Below, one piece after another: positions 44,507 through 52,478 of a stretch of 64,000 nt of DNA; the stretch's first letter is position 1; every line of letters begins with the position of its first letter. The translations under genes and the position numbers were made by a program. A model generated the notes under the pieces. That model searched no databases, had not been told where the DNA came from, and saw nothing but the letters and a program-made list of their open reading frames with translations. The stretch spans positions 806,001-870,000 of the forward strand of contig NZ_BNAY01000001.1 of NCBI RefSeq assembly GCF_014654365.1, written 5' to 3'. Source of the DNA: Amycolatopsis oliviviridis. Lineage in GTDB: Bacteria > Actinomycetota > Actinomycetes > Mycobacteriales > Pseudonocardiaceae.

Positions 44507-44595
44507 CTTCCGCGTGCGCTCTTTCTTTCTTCGCCGCATGCGGACCTTCCTGCCCGATCGCGATCGGCCGTGCCGAGAATCAGGAGGACGCCCCT

Positions 44596-46224
44596 ATGCG
44601 TACCCCGCATCGAAATCCCGGAACACAACTCGTGCTCTCCGGTGTCACCAAACGTTTCGACGACCAGGTCGTGCTCGACCAGGTCTCCTTCACCGCCAAA
44701 CCGGGGGAGAAGGCGGGCGTGATCGGCGACAACGGCTCGGGCAAGTCCACCCTGCTGCGGCTGATCGCCGGCCGCGACCGGGCCGACAACGGCACGGTGA
44801 CCGTCACCGCACCCGGCGGCGTCGGCTATCTCCCGCAGACCCTGGAGCTGCCCGACACCGCCACGGTCGGGGAAGCGATCGACCTCGCGCTGGCCGACAT
44901 CCGGGACCTGGAATCCCGGTTGCGGGCGGCCGAGAAATCGCTGGAGAACGCCGAAGAACTGGCCGCGTACGGCGACCTCATGACCGCCTACGAGGCCCGC
45001 GGCGGTTACGAGGCCGACGCCAGGGTGGAGGTCGCACTGCACGGCCTCGGGCAGCCCGGCCTCGATCGCGGTCGCGCGCTGGGCACCCTGTCCGGCGGGC
45101 AGCGGTCCCGGCTGGCGCTCGCGGCCACTTTGGCCTCGTCACCCGAACTGCTGTTGCTGGACGAGCCGACCAACGATCTCGACGACGAAGCCGTGGCCTG
45201 GCTGGAGAACCACCTCCGCGGGCATCGCGGCAGGCTGGTCGCGATCACCCACGACCGGATGTTCCTCAGCCGGGTCACCACCACGATCCTCGAGGTCGAC
45301 GCCGACCGCCGGACCGTGCACCGGCACGGCAACGGCTACGCGGGCTACCTCGCGGCGAAGGAGGCCGCCCGGGCCAGGTGGGTCCGCGAGTACGAGGAGT
45401 GGCGGCTGGAGAAGTCCCGTTACGAACGGATGGCGGACGTCAACATCGACCGGTTCTCGGCGATCCCGCGCAAGGCCCCGGCGGCGTTCAGCGGGGCGGG
45501 CGCGTTCCGGGCTCGCTCACGGGCGCACGGGGCGATGAGCCGGATCCGGTCGGCTCGCGAGCGGATCCAACGACTCGAAGCGGACCCGGTCCCGCCCCCG
45601 CCGCAGCCACTTCGGTTCACCGGGCGGATCGCGGCGGGGAAGGCGGAGGCCGATCGGTACGTGGTCAAGGTGGACGGCGTGTCGGTGGACGGCCGCCTGC
45701 CTCGGACATCGCTCAGCGTGCTGCCCGGCGAGCGGGTGCTCGTGACCGGTCCCAACGGGGCGGGCAAGACGACCCTGATGCGAGTGCTCGCCGGTGAGCT
45801 GGCGCCGTCGACCGGGTCGGCTGAGCGGACGGGCCGGATCGGGTTCCTGCACCAGAACGGCGGGCTCGCCGTCGATGCCCGGACCGTCCTCACCGTGTTC
45901 GCCGGAGACGACGACGAGGAGGAGGCCGCCCAGCGGTTGCTGTCACTGGGTCTGTTCCGGGCGCCGGATCTGCGCAAGCCGGTCCGGGAGCTGTCGGTCG
46001 GGCAGCGCCGCAGGCTGGAACTGGCCAGGCTGGTGACGGCCGGGTCCGACCTGTTGCTGCTCGACGAGCCGACCAACCACCTCGCCCCGGATCTCGTGGA
46101 GGAGATGGAGCAGGCGCTCGCGGAGTACTCCGGCGCGCTCGTGATCGTCACCCATGACCGGAGGATGCGGCGGACCTTCGAAGGCAGGCGGCTCGAACTC
46201 GTGCGCGAACCGATGGCCGTCTGA
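44596..46224 (+). CDS. ABC-F ATPase, antibiotic-resistance type
   Basis: The 542-residue soluble protein carries two ATP-binding domains and no membrane helix. Domain 1 has GDNGSGKST (about residue 45), LSGGQRSRL and LLLLDEPTND. Domain 2 has GPNGAGKTT (about 385), LSVGQRRRLEL and LLLLDEPTNH. The linker (VREYEEWRLEKSRYERMADVNIDRF and beyond) is the part that reaches into the ribosomal exit site in ARE proteins. It should displace ribosome-targeting drugs. Start: ATG 44596 after AGGAGG. A leader with a short peptide and hairpin precedes it, which suggests antibiotic-induced expression. Confidence 0.88.
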   Translation: MRTPHRNPGTQLVLSGVTKRFDDQVVLDQVSFTAKPGEKAGVIGDNGSGKSTLLRLIAGRDRADNGTVTVTAPGGVGYLPQTLELPDTATVGEAIDLALADIRDLESRLRAAEKSLENAEELAAYGDLMTAYEARGGYEADARVEVALHGLGQPGLDRGRALGTLSGGQRSRLALAATLASSPELLLLDEPTNDLDDEAVAWLENHLRGHRGRLVAITHDRMFLSRVTTTILEVDADRRTVHRHGNGYAGYLAAKEAARARWVREYEEWRLEKSRYERMADVNIDRFSAIPRKAPAAFSGAGAFRARSRAHGAMSRIRSARERIQRLEADPVPPPPQPLRFTGRIAAGKAEADRYVVKVDGVSVDGRLPRTSLSVLPGERVLVTGPNGAGKTTLMRVLAGELAPSTGSAERTGRIGFLHQNGGLAVDARTVLTVFAGDDDEEEAAQRLLSLGLFRAPDLRKPVRELSVGQRRRLELARLVTAGSDLLLLDEPTNHLAPDLVEEMEQALAEYSGALVIVTHDRRMRRTFEGRRLELVREPMAV

Positions 46225-46233
46225 TGTGGACGG

Positions 46234-47607
46234 TCACTTCAACGGTGCCAGGGGCCCGTTCACCTTCGCCGGGTTGAGGCAACTGTTCAGCCCGTCGACG
46301 AGAGAGCAGGTCCCGGGCCCGCGCTTGAGCCGGAAGCCCTGCGGTACGCCACCCGCGCCGACCAGTTCCCGGTAGGCGGGGACGGCGTCCGTGGGGCGCC
46401 GGTTCAGCGCGGGGTCGGTCAAGGCGTCCACTGTGTACAGTCCGAACCGGGCGCGGTAGCTGCCCCATTCGTAGTTGTCGGTGAGGCTCCAGTAGTTGTA
46501 GCCGATGAGGTTCATCCCGTCGGCTTTCGCCCGCTGGAGCCAGTACACGGTGTCGCGCACGTGGTCACCGCGGGAGTAGTCCGCGTCCCGCGGTTTCCCG
46601 TTGTCGGTCGCCATGCCGTTCTCGACGATGTAGAGCGGCAGGCGCGGGAACCGGTTGTGATAGCTGCGCAGCGCGTAGTAGATGCCCTCGGGCTGGAGCT
46701 TGACGTCCCAGAACTTGTCCGACGCGGCGGCGAACACCGTCCAGTTGTCGATGCTGAGTCCGTAGTAGTAATCGATGCCGATGAAGTCGAGCTTGTCCTT
46801 GACCTGGTCGAGGAAGAACCAGTCGGCCATCCCGTTGACCCCGGTGATGTAGGCCTGGTTGCTGGTGACCTTGGAGGTCGGATCGAGTTCGTGGATCAGG
46901 TCGTAGGCCCGCCGGTGCGCCTGGACGACGTTGGACTGCGCCGCGAAATACCGCGTCGCGCTCAGCGCGCCGACCTTCTGTTCGTTCTGGAGGAAGACGA
47001 GCGGTTCGTTGAACGTCACCCAGAGGACGTCCTGTCCGGCGTAGCGCTGGACGATCTTCCGGCTGAACTCCAGCCACGCGTCGGCCGTCCGTCCTTCGGC
47101 CCAGCCACCCTGATCGAGCGCCCAGCCCGGGTAGACCCAGTGGTTGAGCGTGATCATCGGGGTCATGCCCGCGGCCCGGACCTGCCGGAGCACGTCGTCG
47201 TAGAAGGCCAGCTCGGTCTCGTCCCACCGGCCGGGCGAGGGTTCGACGCGAGCCCACTCGACGCCGAAGCGGTAGGTGTTGACGCCGAGCCCGGCCGCGA
47301 GACGGATGTCGTCGGCGTAGCGGTGCCGGAAATCGACGGAATCCCGGTACTCGTCGACGCCGTCCTTGCCCGCGGAGCGGTCCACGAACCGCTTCCAATT
47401 GCTGTCCGGGGCGCTGCCTTCGGACTGGTAACCCGACGACGCCACGCCCCAGTAGAAGTCCCGGGACCAGCCGTCGTCCTGCGATGCGGACGCGTTCACG
47501 GCCGAAAGTGTCGCGCATAGTGAGACGGCGAGAAGCAGACCGGCTCCCCGGCGTAATCTTCCCCGATGCTCCGGCCACTTCGACGATCGTTCACCGGTGT
47601 CCGCCAT
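46234..47607 (-). CDS. Secreted glycoside hydrolase family 1 beta-glycosidase
   Basis: The 457-residue product has a signal peptide (GAGLLLAVSLCATLSAVNASAS) and a GH1 TIM barrel. The acid/base Glu is in TFNEPLVF (about residue 190) and the nucleophile Glu in LYIVENG (about residue 360). It cleaves beta-linked sugars outside the cell. An upstream basic stretch (MADTGERSSKWPEHRGRLRRG) precedes the hydrophobic core; it lacks a twin-Arg motif that I would trust. The gene is divergent from an F420-type oxidoreductase, and converges with the ABC-F gene. Confidence 0.88.
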   Translation of the reverse strand: MADTGERSSKWPEHRGRLRRGAGLLLAVSLCATLSAVNASASQDDGWSRDFYWGVASSGYQSEGSAPDSNWKRFVDRSAGKDGVDEYRDSVDFRHRYADDIRLAAGLGVNTYRFGVEWARVEPSPGRWDETELAFYDDVLRQVRAAGMTPMITLNHWVYPGWALDQGGWAEGRTADAWLEFSRKIVQRYAGQDVLWVTFNEPLVFLQNEQKVGALSATRYFAAQSNVVQAHRRAYDLIHELDPTSKVTSNQAYITGVNGMADWFFLDQVKDKLDFIGIDYYYGLSIDNWTVFAAASDKFWDVKLQPEGIYYALRSYHNRFPRLPLYIVENGMATDNGKPRDADYSRGDHVRDTVYWLQRAKADGMNLIGYNYWSLTDNYEWGSYRARFGLYTVDALTDPALNRRPTDAVPAYRELVGAGGVPQGFRLKRGPGTCSLVDGLNSCLNPAKVNGPLAPLK

Positions 47608-47680
47608 CTTCCGGACGCTAACGTGAGTGAACGGCGTAAACAAGCGGCCGTCCGGGGACTTCGACGATGACGTTGGGGAG

Positions 47681-48526
47681 ATGATCGACTTGACCGGCAG
47701 CACGGTCCGCCACGCCGTCTATCTGCCGCCTTTCGGCCCGTTCGGTGAGCCCGGGGTGCTCGTCGACCTCGCCGTGCGTGCCGAGGCCGCGGGCTGGGAC
47801 GGCTTTTTCCTGTGGGATCACGTGGTCGCGGACACGATGCCCATCGCGGACCCATGGACGACGCTCGGCGCCATCGCGCACGCCACCAGCCGATTGCTGT
47901 TCGGGCCGATGATCACGCCGCCCGCCCGGCGCCGACCGTGGGTGGTCGCCCGGCACGCGTCGACGGTCAGCAGGCTCTCCGGCGGGCGGCTGATCCTCGG
48001 CACCGGGCTCGGCTCCGACGAATCCGGTGACTTCAGCCGGTTCGGTGAGCAGACCGACCTGCTGACCCGATCGGCGATGTTCGACGAAGGCCTCGACGTC
48101 ATCCGTGCGATCTGGTCCGGCAAGCGGTTCGACCACGACGGCGCGCACTATCAGGTCGCGCTCGCCGAAGCCCCGCCCGAGCCGTTCCCGATCCCGATCT
48201 GGGTGGCCAGCTCCACCGACAACCCGCGCGTGGTCCGGCGAGCGGCGTTGTGCGACGGGATCTTCCCGAACCCGGAGGATCACACGCCGACCGCCGAAGA
48301 GATCGCCGATACCCATCGCGCGCTCGGCCTCGCCGGGCTGGAACCGGGCCGTCCCTTCGACGTCGCGGTCGCCGGGAACGCGAGTCCCGCGTGGGAAGAG
48401 CCGATCAAGGTCGATCTGCCCGCGCTGGGGCAGGCCGGGATGACGTGGTGGATGGAGTCGCTGATGCATCTCGATCCGCTGGAGCTTTCGCAGAAGATCG
48501 TGGACGCCGGCCCGCCGCGGTGGTGA
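47681..48526 (+). CDS. F420-dependent luciferase-like oxidoreductase
   Basis: The 281-residue product is a TIM-barrel enzyme of the luciferase-like superfamily: VYLPPFGPFGEPGVLVDLAVRAEAAGWDGFFLWDHV, RLSGGRLILGTGLG, and IPIWVASSTDNP are all present. The start is uncertain: ATG 47681 lies directly after GGGGAG; a TTG nine bases later would have better spacing. Its 3' 122 bases overlap the antisense 3' end of the MFS gene, which is unusual. Substrate unknown. Confidence 0.85.
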   Translation: MIDLTGSTVRHAVYLPPFGPFGEPGVLVDLAVRAEAAGWDGFFLWDHVVADTMPIADPWTTLGAIAHATSRLLFGPMITPPARRRPWVVARHASTVSRLSGGRLILGTGLGSDESGDFSRFGEQTDLLTRSAMFDEGLDVIRAIWSGKRFDHDGAHYQVALAEAPPEPFPIPIWVASSTDNPRVVRRAALCDGIFPNPEDHTPTAEEIADTHRALGLAGLEPGRPFDVAVAGNASPAWEEPIKVDLPALGQAGMTWWMESLMHLDPLELSQKIVDAGPPRW

Positions 48527-49868
48527 CGATGAGCGCGCTGGCCACGAGCGGGGGCAACGCCCAGAGCGCGGCGGTGAGGTAGCCGCTTCGGTCGGGGAGC
48601 AGGCTTCCGCTCGGGGTCGCGGCGGCGAGCAGGGAACCGGCGAGCGCGCTGCCGAGGCTGAAACCGATGCTCCGGATGATCTGGTTGATCGAGAGCACGC
48701 TGGCGGTCTCGTCTTGAGGCACACCGGCCAGGACGAGCTTGGGCATCAAGGCGAAGATGCCGCCGACGGCGAAGCCGAGCAGCCCGATCGCTGTGAGCAC
48801 GGCCAGGAGCGAGGTGCCGGCGACGACGAACAGCAGCGCGCCGGCGATGGCGATCCCGGCCGACAGCGCGTAAGTCCACCGCTCGGTGATACGCGCGACG
48901 AGGCGCGGCATCGACTTCCCCGCGACGAATCCGAGCAGCGAGAACGGAATCAGTGCCGCACCGGCTGCGACGCCGGGGAGCGCGAATCCGTACGGGGCGC
49001 CGCCGGGAGTCTGCACGTAGCGGGTGAGCAGGCTGAACAGCAGATACAGGCCCAGCCCGGCGATGAGGATCGCCACGTTCGCGCGCAGGAGATGCCCTTG
49101 GCGCAGCAGCCGCAGGTTCACCAGCGGTGCCGAGGCGCGTAGTTCGATGATCGCCCAGACGGCGAGGATCGCGACAGAACCGGCGAGGACGCCACCGGCC
49201 AGCCAGGTGGTTTCCCAGATCGAAGGCTGGGCGATGACCAGGAGAAGGCCGAGCGTCCCGAGAGCGAGGAGAAGCGCACCGAGGACGTCGATCCGAGGGC
49301 GCTCGCCGGGCTCCTCGGCGGGCAGCGCGCGCCACGCGATCGCCAGTCCGGCGGTGGACAACACGAAGCCGAGTCCATAGGCGGCGCGCAGCCCTGCGAT
49401 CTGGTCGAGAAGGCTGATCACCGGATAGCCGACCCCGATGCCCACCGTCGACGCGACGGACAGCAGGGCGATCGTCGATGTCGATCGTTCCGGTGGCAGG
49501 TGAGCGCGGGCGACGCTCATCAGCAGCGCACCCACGGCCACGGCGAGACCCTGCAGACCGCGTCCGATCAGCAACGCCGCGAACGGAAGCGGGAGAACCG
49601 TCAACAGACCGCCGACCGCGACCAGGGCGAGGGCGGTGAGGATCGTGATTCGGCGATAGGGGCCGCTGCCGAGCCGCCCGAGAACCGGGCCCGCGATCGC
49701 GCCGGCGAACAAGGTGATGGTCAGCGTCCATTGCGCGGCGCCGAGGGATACGTGCATGCCGGTGGCGACCGGGGTGATGAGGGGCGCCCCGACACTGCCG
49801 ACCACCGCGGCCGACAGCGCCGTGCACACCAGCGCGGCGCTCAGCCGTCCGTCCCGCCGGGCGCTCAT
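48405..49868 (-). CDS. MFS multidrug exporter (14-helix type)
   Basis: The 487-residue protein has around 14 membrane helices and the MFS loop GRLGSGPYRRITI. A short cytoplasmic tail rich in Arg, Pro and Ala (about 37 residues) overlaps the 3' end of the convergent oxidoreductase gene. It overlaps the stop of the upstream TetR gene by four bases, so the two are co-translated. The substrate is likely the compound that the TetR protein senses. Confidence 0.85.
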   Translation of the reverse strand: MSARRDGRLSAALVCTALSAAVVGSVGAPLITPVATGMHVSLGAAQWTLTITLFAGAIAGPVLGRLGSGPYRRITILTALALVAVGGLLTVLPLPFAALLIGRGLQGLAVAVGALLMSVARAHLPPERSTSTIALLSVASTVGIGVGYPVISLLDQIAGLRAAYGLGFVLSTAGLAIAWRALPAEEPGERPRIDVLGALLLALGTLGLLLVIAQPSIWETTWLAGGVLAGSVAILAVWAIIELRASAPLVNLRLLRQGHLLRANVAILIAGLGLYLLFSLLTRYVQTPGGAPYGFALPGVAAGAALIPFSLLGFVAGKSMPRLVARITERWTYALSAGIAIAGALLFVVAGTSLLAVLTAIGLLGFAVGGIFALMPKLVLAGVPQDETASVLSINQIIRSIGFSLGSALAGSLLAAATPSGSLLPDRSGYLTAALWALPPLVASALIVTTAAGRRPRSSAKAPADRDASATPSTTSSRPAPARADRP

Positions 49869-50437
49869 CGGTTCGTCTCGCTCGTGATGTGCGCGAACAG
49901 TCCCGCCTGGATCCTGGTGCGGACGCCGTCCGCCCACCGTGCGTCGACCTGCCCGACGTCCATCGCGGCCCCGGCGTTCAGCAGCATCCCGAAGGCGAGG
50001 AACGCCTTGACGGACACCGGTTCGAGCCCGGTGCCATCCTCGGTCGTGTCCCACATCCGCGCGAAACACCCTCGGACCACGTCCCGGACCTCCGGGTCTC
50101 CGCACGCGGCGAAGCCCTGCAGCTGCAGCAACAACCCGGTCCGGTCGGCGAGCTGGTCGAAGTACCGGGCGCCCATCGCCGAGAGCGCGTCCAGTCCGTG
50201 CTTGTCGCCGCCCGCTTCTCGCATCCCTTCGCTGACGGCTTCGAACGCCGCCTGGACGAGTTCGAGGAACAGGGCCTTCTTCGTCCCGAACATCCTGAAG
50301 ATGTAGGCCTGCGTGATCCCCGCTTCCCGCGCGATCGCCTCTGTCGACGCCCCGTGCAACCCGTGATCGGCGAACTCCTTCGCCGCGATGGTCAGCACCT
50401 GGGCTCGTCGTTCGGTTCCGCTCATCCGTCCGGCCAT
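49865..50437 (-). CDS. TetR-family regulator
   Basis: The 190-residue product has the helix-turn-helix AAKEFADHGLHGASTEAIAREAGITQAYIFRMFGTKKALFLELV and a TetR ligand domain. It is the first gene of the operon with the MFS exporter, coupled by a four-base overlap. Direct TTACT repeats upstream are its likely site. Confidence 0.88.
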   Translation of the reverse strand: MAGRMSGTERRAQVLTIAAKEFADHGLHGASTEAIAREAGITQAYIFRMFGTKKALFLELVQAAFEAVSEGMREAGGDKHGLDALSAMGARYFDQLADRTGLLLQLQGFAACGDPEVRDVVRGCFARMWDTTEDGTGLEPVSVKAFLAFGMLLNAGAAMDVGQVDARWADGVRTRIQAGLFAHITSETNR

Positions 50438-50442
50438 GGTCT

Positions 50443-50468
50443 TAAGTTACTGGTTACTAACTACTAAA
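50443..50468. promoter_or_regulatory. TTACT-repeat operator before TetR-MFS operon
   Basis: GTTACTGGTTACTAACTACT contains three copies of a TTACT/CTACT unit at 7-base spacing in an AT-rich stretch directly before the TetR start. It is a candidate autoregulatory operator and promoter region. This is inferred from position and repeat. Confidence 0.45.
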
Positions 50469-50571
50469 TAAAGGTGACGTGGATCTACCTCCGTGGCGGG
50501 CGGGTGGGTGGCGGTGCCGGATGGATTTCAGGTACCTGCTGGATCCTGGCTGCGGTCGGTCGCAGGTCTGG

Positions 50572-50624
50572 TCCGTGAAGGCCTCCGTGAGGGACTCTGG
50601 GTCCCTCACGGAGGCCTTCACGGA
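50572..50624. repeat. Intergenic hairpin, GTGAAGGCC family (copy 4)
   Basis: Perfect 24-base arms (50572-50595 and 50601-50624) flank the loop TCTGG. The edge is TCCGTGAAGGCCTCC and the inner part is GTGAGGGAC. It lies between the divergent TetR and CGNR genes, not at a gene end, so termination is not an obvious role. Confidence 0.88.
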
Positions 50625-50674
50625 ATCGACGATCGCCACGTTCGCCCCATCTGCACCAGCAGTCACAGCGGGCG

Positions 50675-50697
50675 CGCGTGAAGGCCCCCTTCACGCG
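50675..50697. repeat. Compact palindrome, GTGAAGG family (copy 5)
   Basis: CGCGTGAAGG (50675-50684) and CCTTCACGCG (50688-50697) form a perfect palindrome around CCC. It is the shortest member of the family. It lies 50 bases after the larger hairpin at 50572-50624, so two members lie in the same gap. Confidence 0.75.
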
Positions 50698-50972
50698 GCT
50701 CAGCGAAGGAAACTCGACCTTCGCACCCTTCATGTACAGCAGGCGGGCAAGCACCTCGACCGACGCTCGCTTGCCCTCGCCGGTCGCCCTGCGGACCGCA
50801 AGACCCGCGGCAGGTCCGTCCGCAGGCGTCATTGTCCACAGTGGACGAACTTTGCGCCCTTAGCGGGATTCCGCTGCTCCGAACGACTTCACCACCCTTG
50901 CGGCGTCGCGGGCCTTTGGTAGCGTCACCGAAGGCGTCCTGCGAACCAGTGACGTCGGGGGAGAGGGGAAGG

Positions 50973-51560
50973 ATGGCTGACGAGCCGGAGGGGGCAAGAC
51001 TCGACGGGCACCACGCGATGCACCTCGCAACGGGGGTCGCGCTGATCAACGCCCTGACCGGGCAGCACGTCCACGGCAGGCTGAAGCCCGTGCTCGGCGG
51101 CCATGAACTGGTCCGCGCGGCCGCCGAGGCGCTCGGACCGGTGGACGGTCAGGTGGATCTCCCGGTGGCGGAAAGGCTCCGAACCGTGGCGTCGCGGCTG
51201 CGGGAGATCATCGAGTCGCTGTCCCGTCGGGAGCACGACAAGGCGGCCGGGTTGCTCAACCGGATGCTCGTCGACAGCAAGGCCCGTCCGTACCTGCACC
51301 GGCACGGAGAACAGTCGTGGCACTTGCATTTCCACAGTCCCGACGCCGATTTCGTGCAGCAGTGGGCGGCCGGGCTGGCGGTGTCGGTGGCCGCGGCGCT
51401 CGGTGATCACATCCCGCATCGCGTCGGGTTGTGCGCGGCGCCGCGCTGCGACCAGGTGTATCTCGACGCGAGCCAGGCGCAGATCAAGCGATTCTGTGGT
51501 CTGGCTTGCCAAAACCGCGTGAAGGCCGCCGCGTACCGGGCCCGCCGGTCAGGTTCGTGA
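50973..51560 (+). CDS. CGNR zinc-finger protein (CQNR variant)
   Basis: The 195-residue product ends in the zinc-finger of the ABATE/CGNR group: GLCAAPRCDQVYLD, then FCGLACQNRVKAAAYRARR. The four cysteines are present, but the usual CGNR reads CQNR. The N-terminal part has MHLATGVALINALTGQHVHG and a long helix. CGNR proteins are probable DNA-binding regulators of stress or metabolism. Start: ATG 50973 after GAGAGGGGAAGG. It converges on the PIG-L gene, with 12 bases of overlap. Confidence 0.75.
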   Translation: MADEPEGARLDGHHAMHLATGVALINALTGQHVHGRLKPVLGGHELVRAAAEALGPVDGQVDLPVAERLRTVASRLREIIESLSRREHDKAAGLLNRMLVDSKARPYLHRHGEQSWHLHFHSPDADFVQQWAAGLAVSVAAALGDHIPHRVGLCAAPRCDQVYLDASQAQIKRFCGLACQNRVKAAAYRARRSGS

Positions 51561-52301
51561 GCCGCGCGGTGTCGCGTCGATGAACCACTCGCGGTTGAAC
51601 ACGAGACCGAAGAGAGGTGCGGGGAGCCTGGTCACGACGCGCATCAGTGGCGCGAGCCTGCCGTTTCCCTTCACCTGAGAGGAATGAGCGGCGATCGCGG
51701 CCTGCTTCTGGCGTGCGAAACGCCGGATGTCGAAGGCGTGGGTGATCTCGGCGCGGGCACTGTAGGCGCGGAGGAGCGCGTCGACGTCGTAGCGGAACGG
51801 GATCCGCGCGAGGCGCACGAGCCGCACCAGCCGCGCGACGGCGTCACGGGGGATGGTGGCTTCCAGCAGCCGGACGTCGCCGGCGAGTTCGGCCGCTCGC
51901 TTGCCGACTTCGTGCACTTTGACGTGGTCGCGGTGGCCGTACCCGCCGTTGCGGTCGTAGCTCAGCAGAACCGACGCCCGCTCCTCGCGCAGGATCGCGA
52001 CGAGGCGCGCGGCCGCTTCGTCGGTGCTCGCGCGGACGAAGCGGACCCAGCCCGGCGGGTCCGGATAGAGGATCGCGCCGTGACCGCTGCCGGCGTATCC
52101 GAGGTGGACGACCCGCTCGACGCCCAGCACCTTCGCGCTCGCCTCCAGTTCGGCACAGCGCGACGGGTCCACGCCCTTCATGCCGATCGTGGCGGTCACC
52201 AGGACGACACGGTGCCCGTCCGCCGCGGCGCGGGCGAGGGTCCCGCCGGTGAGCAGCGCTTCGTCGTCGGGGTGCGCGTGGAAGGCCACGATCGTCGTCA
52301 C
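51549..52301 (-). CDS. PIG-L family N-acetyl-sugar deacetylase
   Basis: The 250-residue product has the LmbE motif FHAHPDDEALL (zinc ligands His, Asp, Asp) and YGHRDHVKVHEVG (His). These are deacetylases of N-acetylglucosamine derivatives, as in mycothiol synthesis and GPI-like lipids. It is distinct from the usual mycothiol enzyme because of the long C-terminal part with LPAPLFGLVFNREWF. GTG 52301 is chosen because the motif then begins at residue 8, as in the family; the longer frame adds 14 residues. Confidence 0.85.
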   Translation of the reverse strand: MTTIVAFHAHPDDEALLTGGTLARAAADGHRVVLVTATIGMKGVDPSRCAELEASAKVLGVERVVHLGYAGSGHGAILYPDPPGWVRFVRASTDEAAARLVAILREERASVLLSYDRNGGYGHRDHVKVHEVGKRAAELAGDVRLLEATIPRDAVARLVRLVRLARIPFRYDVDALLRAYSARAEITHAFDIRRFARQKQAAIAAHSSQVKGNGRLAPLMRVVTRLPAPLFGLVFNREWFIDATPRGSRT

Positions 52302-52383
52302 GCCCCGAGCATGCACGAGGTGGCTGAAACAGTCGGTGGTCAAGTCTTGACCGTCCGTCGATCCCGTGGGTAATCTCTCCTTT

Positions 52384-52410
52384 ACTTTCCAATAGTAAGG
52401 AAAGTTTCCT
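52384..52410. promoter_or_regulatory. Overlapping palindromes before GH5 gene
   Basis: ACTTTCC (52384-52390) and GGAAAGT (52399-52405) are inverted around eight bases; the second arm also belongs to the perfect palindrome AGGAAA-G-TTTCCT (52398-52410). The region is AT-rich and lies 68 bases before the GH5 start. Sugar-responsive operators of this look are known near secreted hydrolases, but the regulator is not in the window. Confidence 0.5.
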
Positions 52411-52478
52411 ATTTAATCCCGCCGCCCTGACCGTCGGCGCGCCAACGCCGGTGCCGCCGACGCGAGAGGAGAAGCCGA

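Larger units (their letters stand above)
50438..50972. other. Gene-free gap with repeats
   Basis: This 535-base gap has no credible gene. It holds the TetR operator at the left, the hairpin at 50572-50624, a compact palindrome at 50675-50697, and a segment at 50701-50722 that is shared with 58849-58870. The rest shows nothing recognisable. Short open frames here translate the repeats and are rejected. Confidence 0.7.

Noticed and set aside
50678..50863. A small gene starting in the gap before the CGNR gene
   Set aside because: The frame begins inside a GTGAAGG palindrome and has no good ribosome site; it reads repeat sequence.
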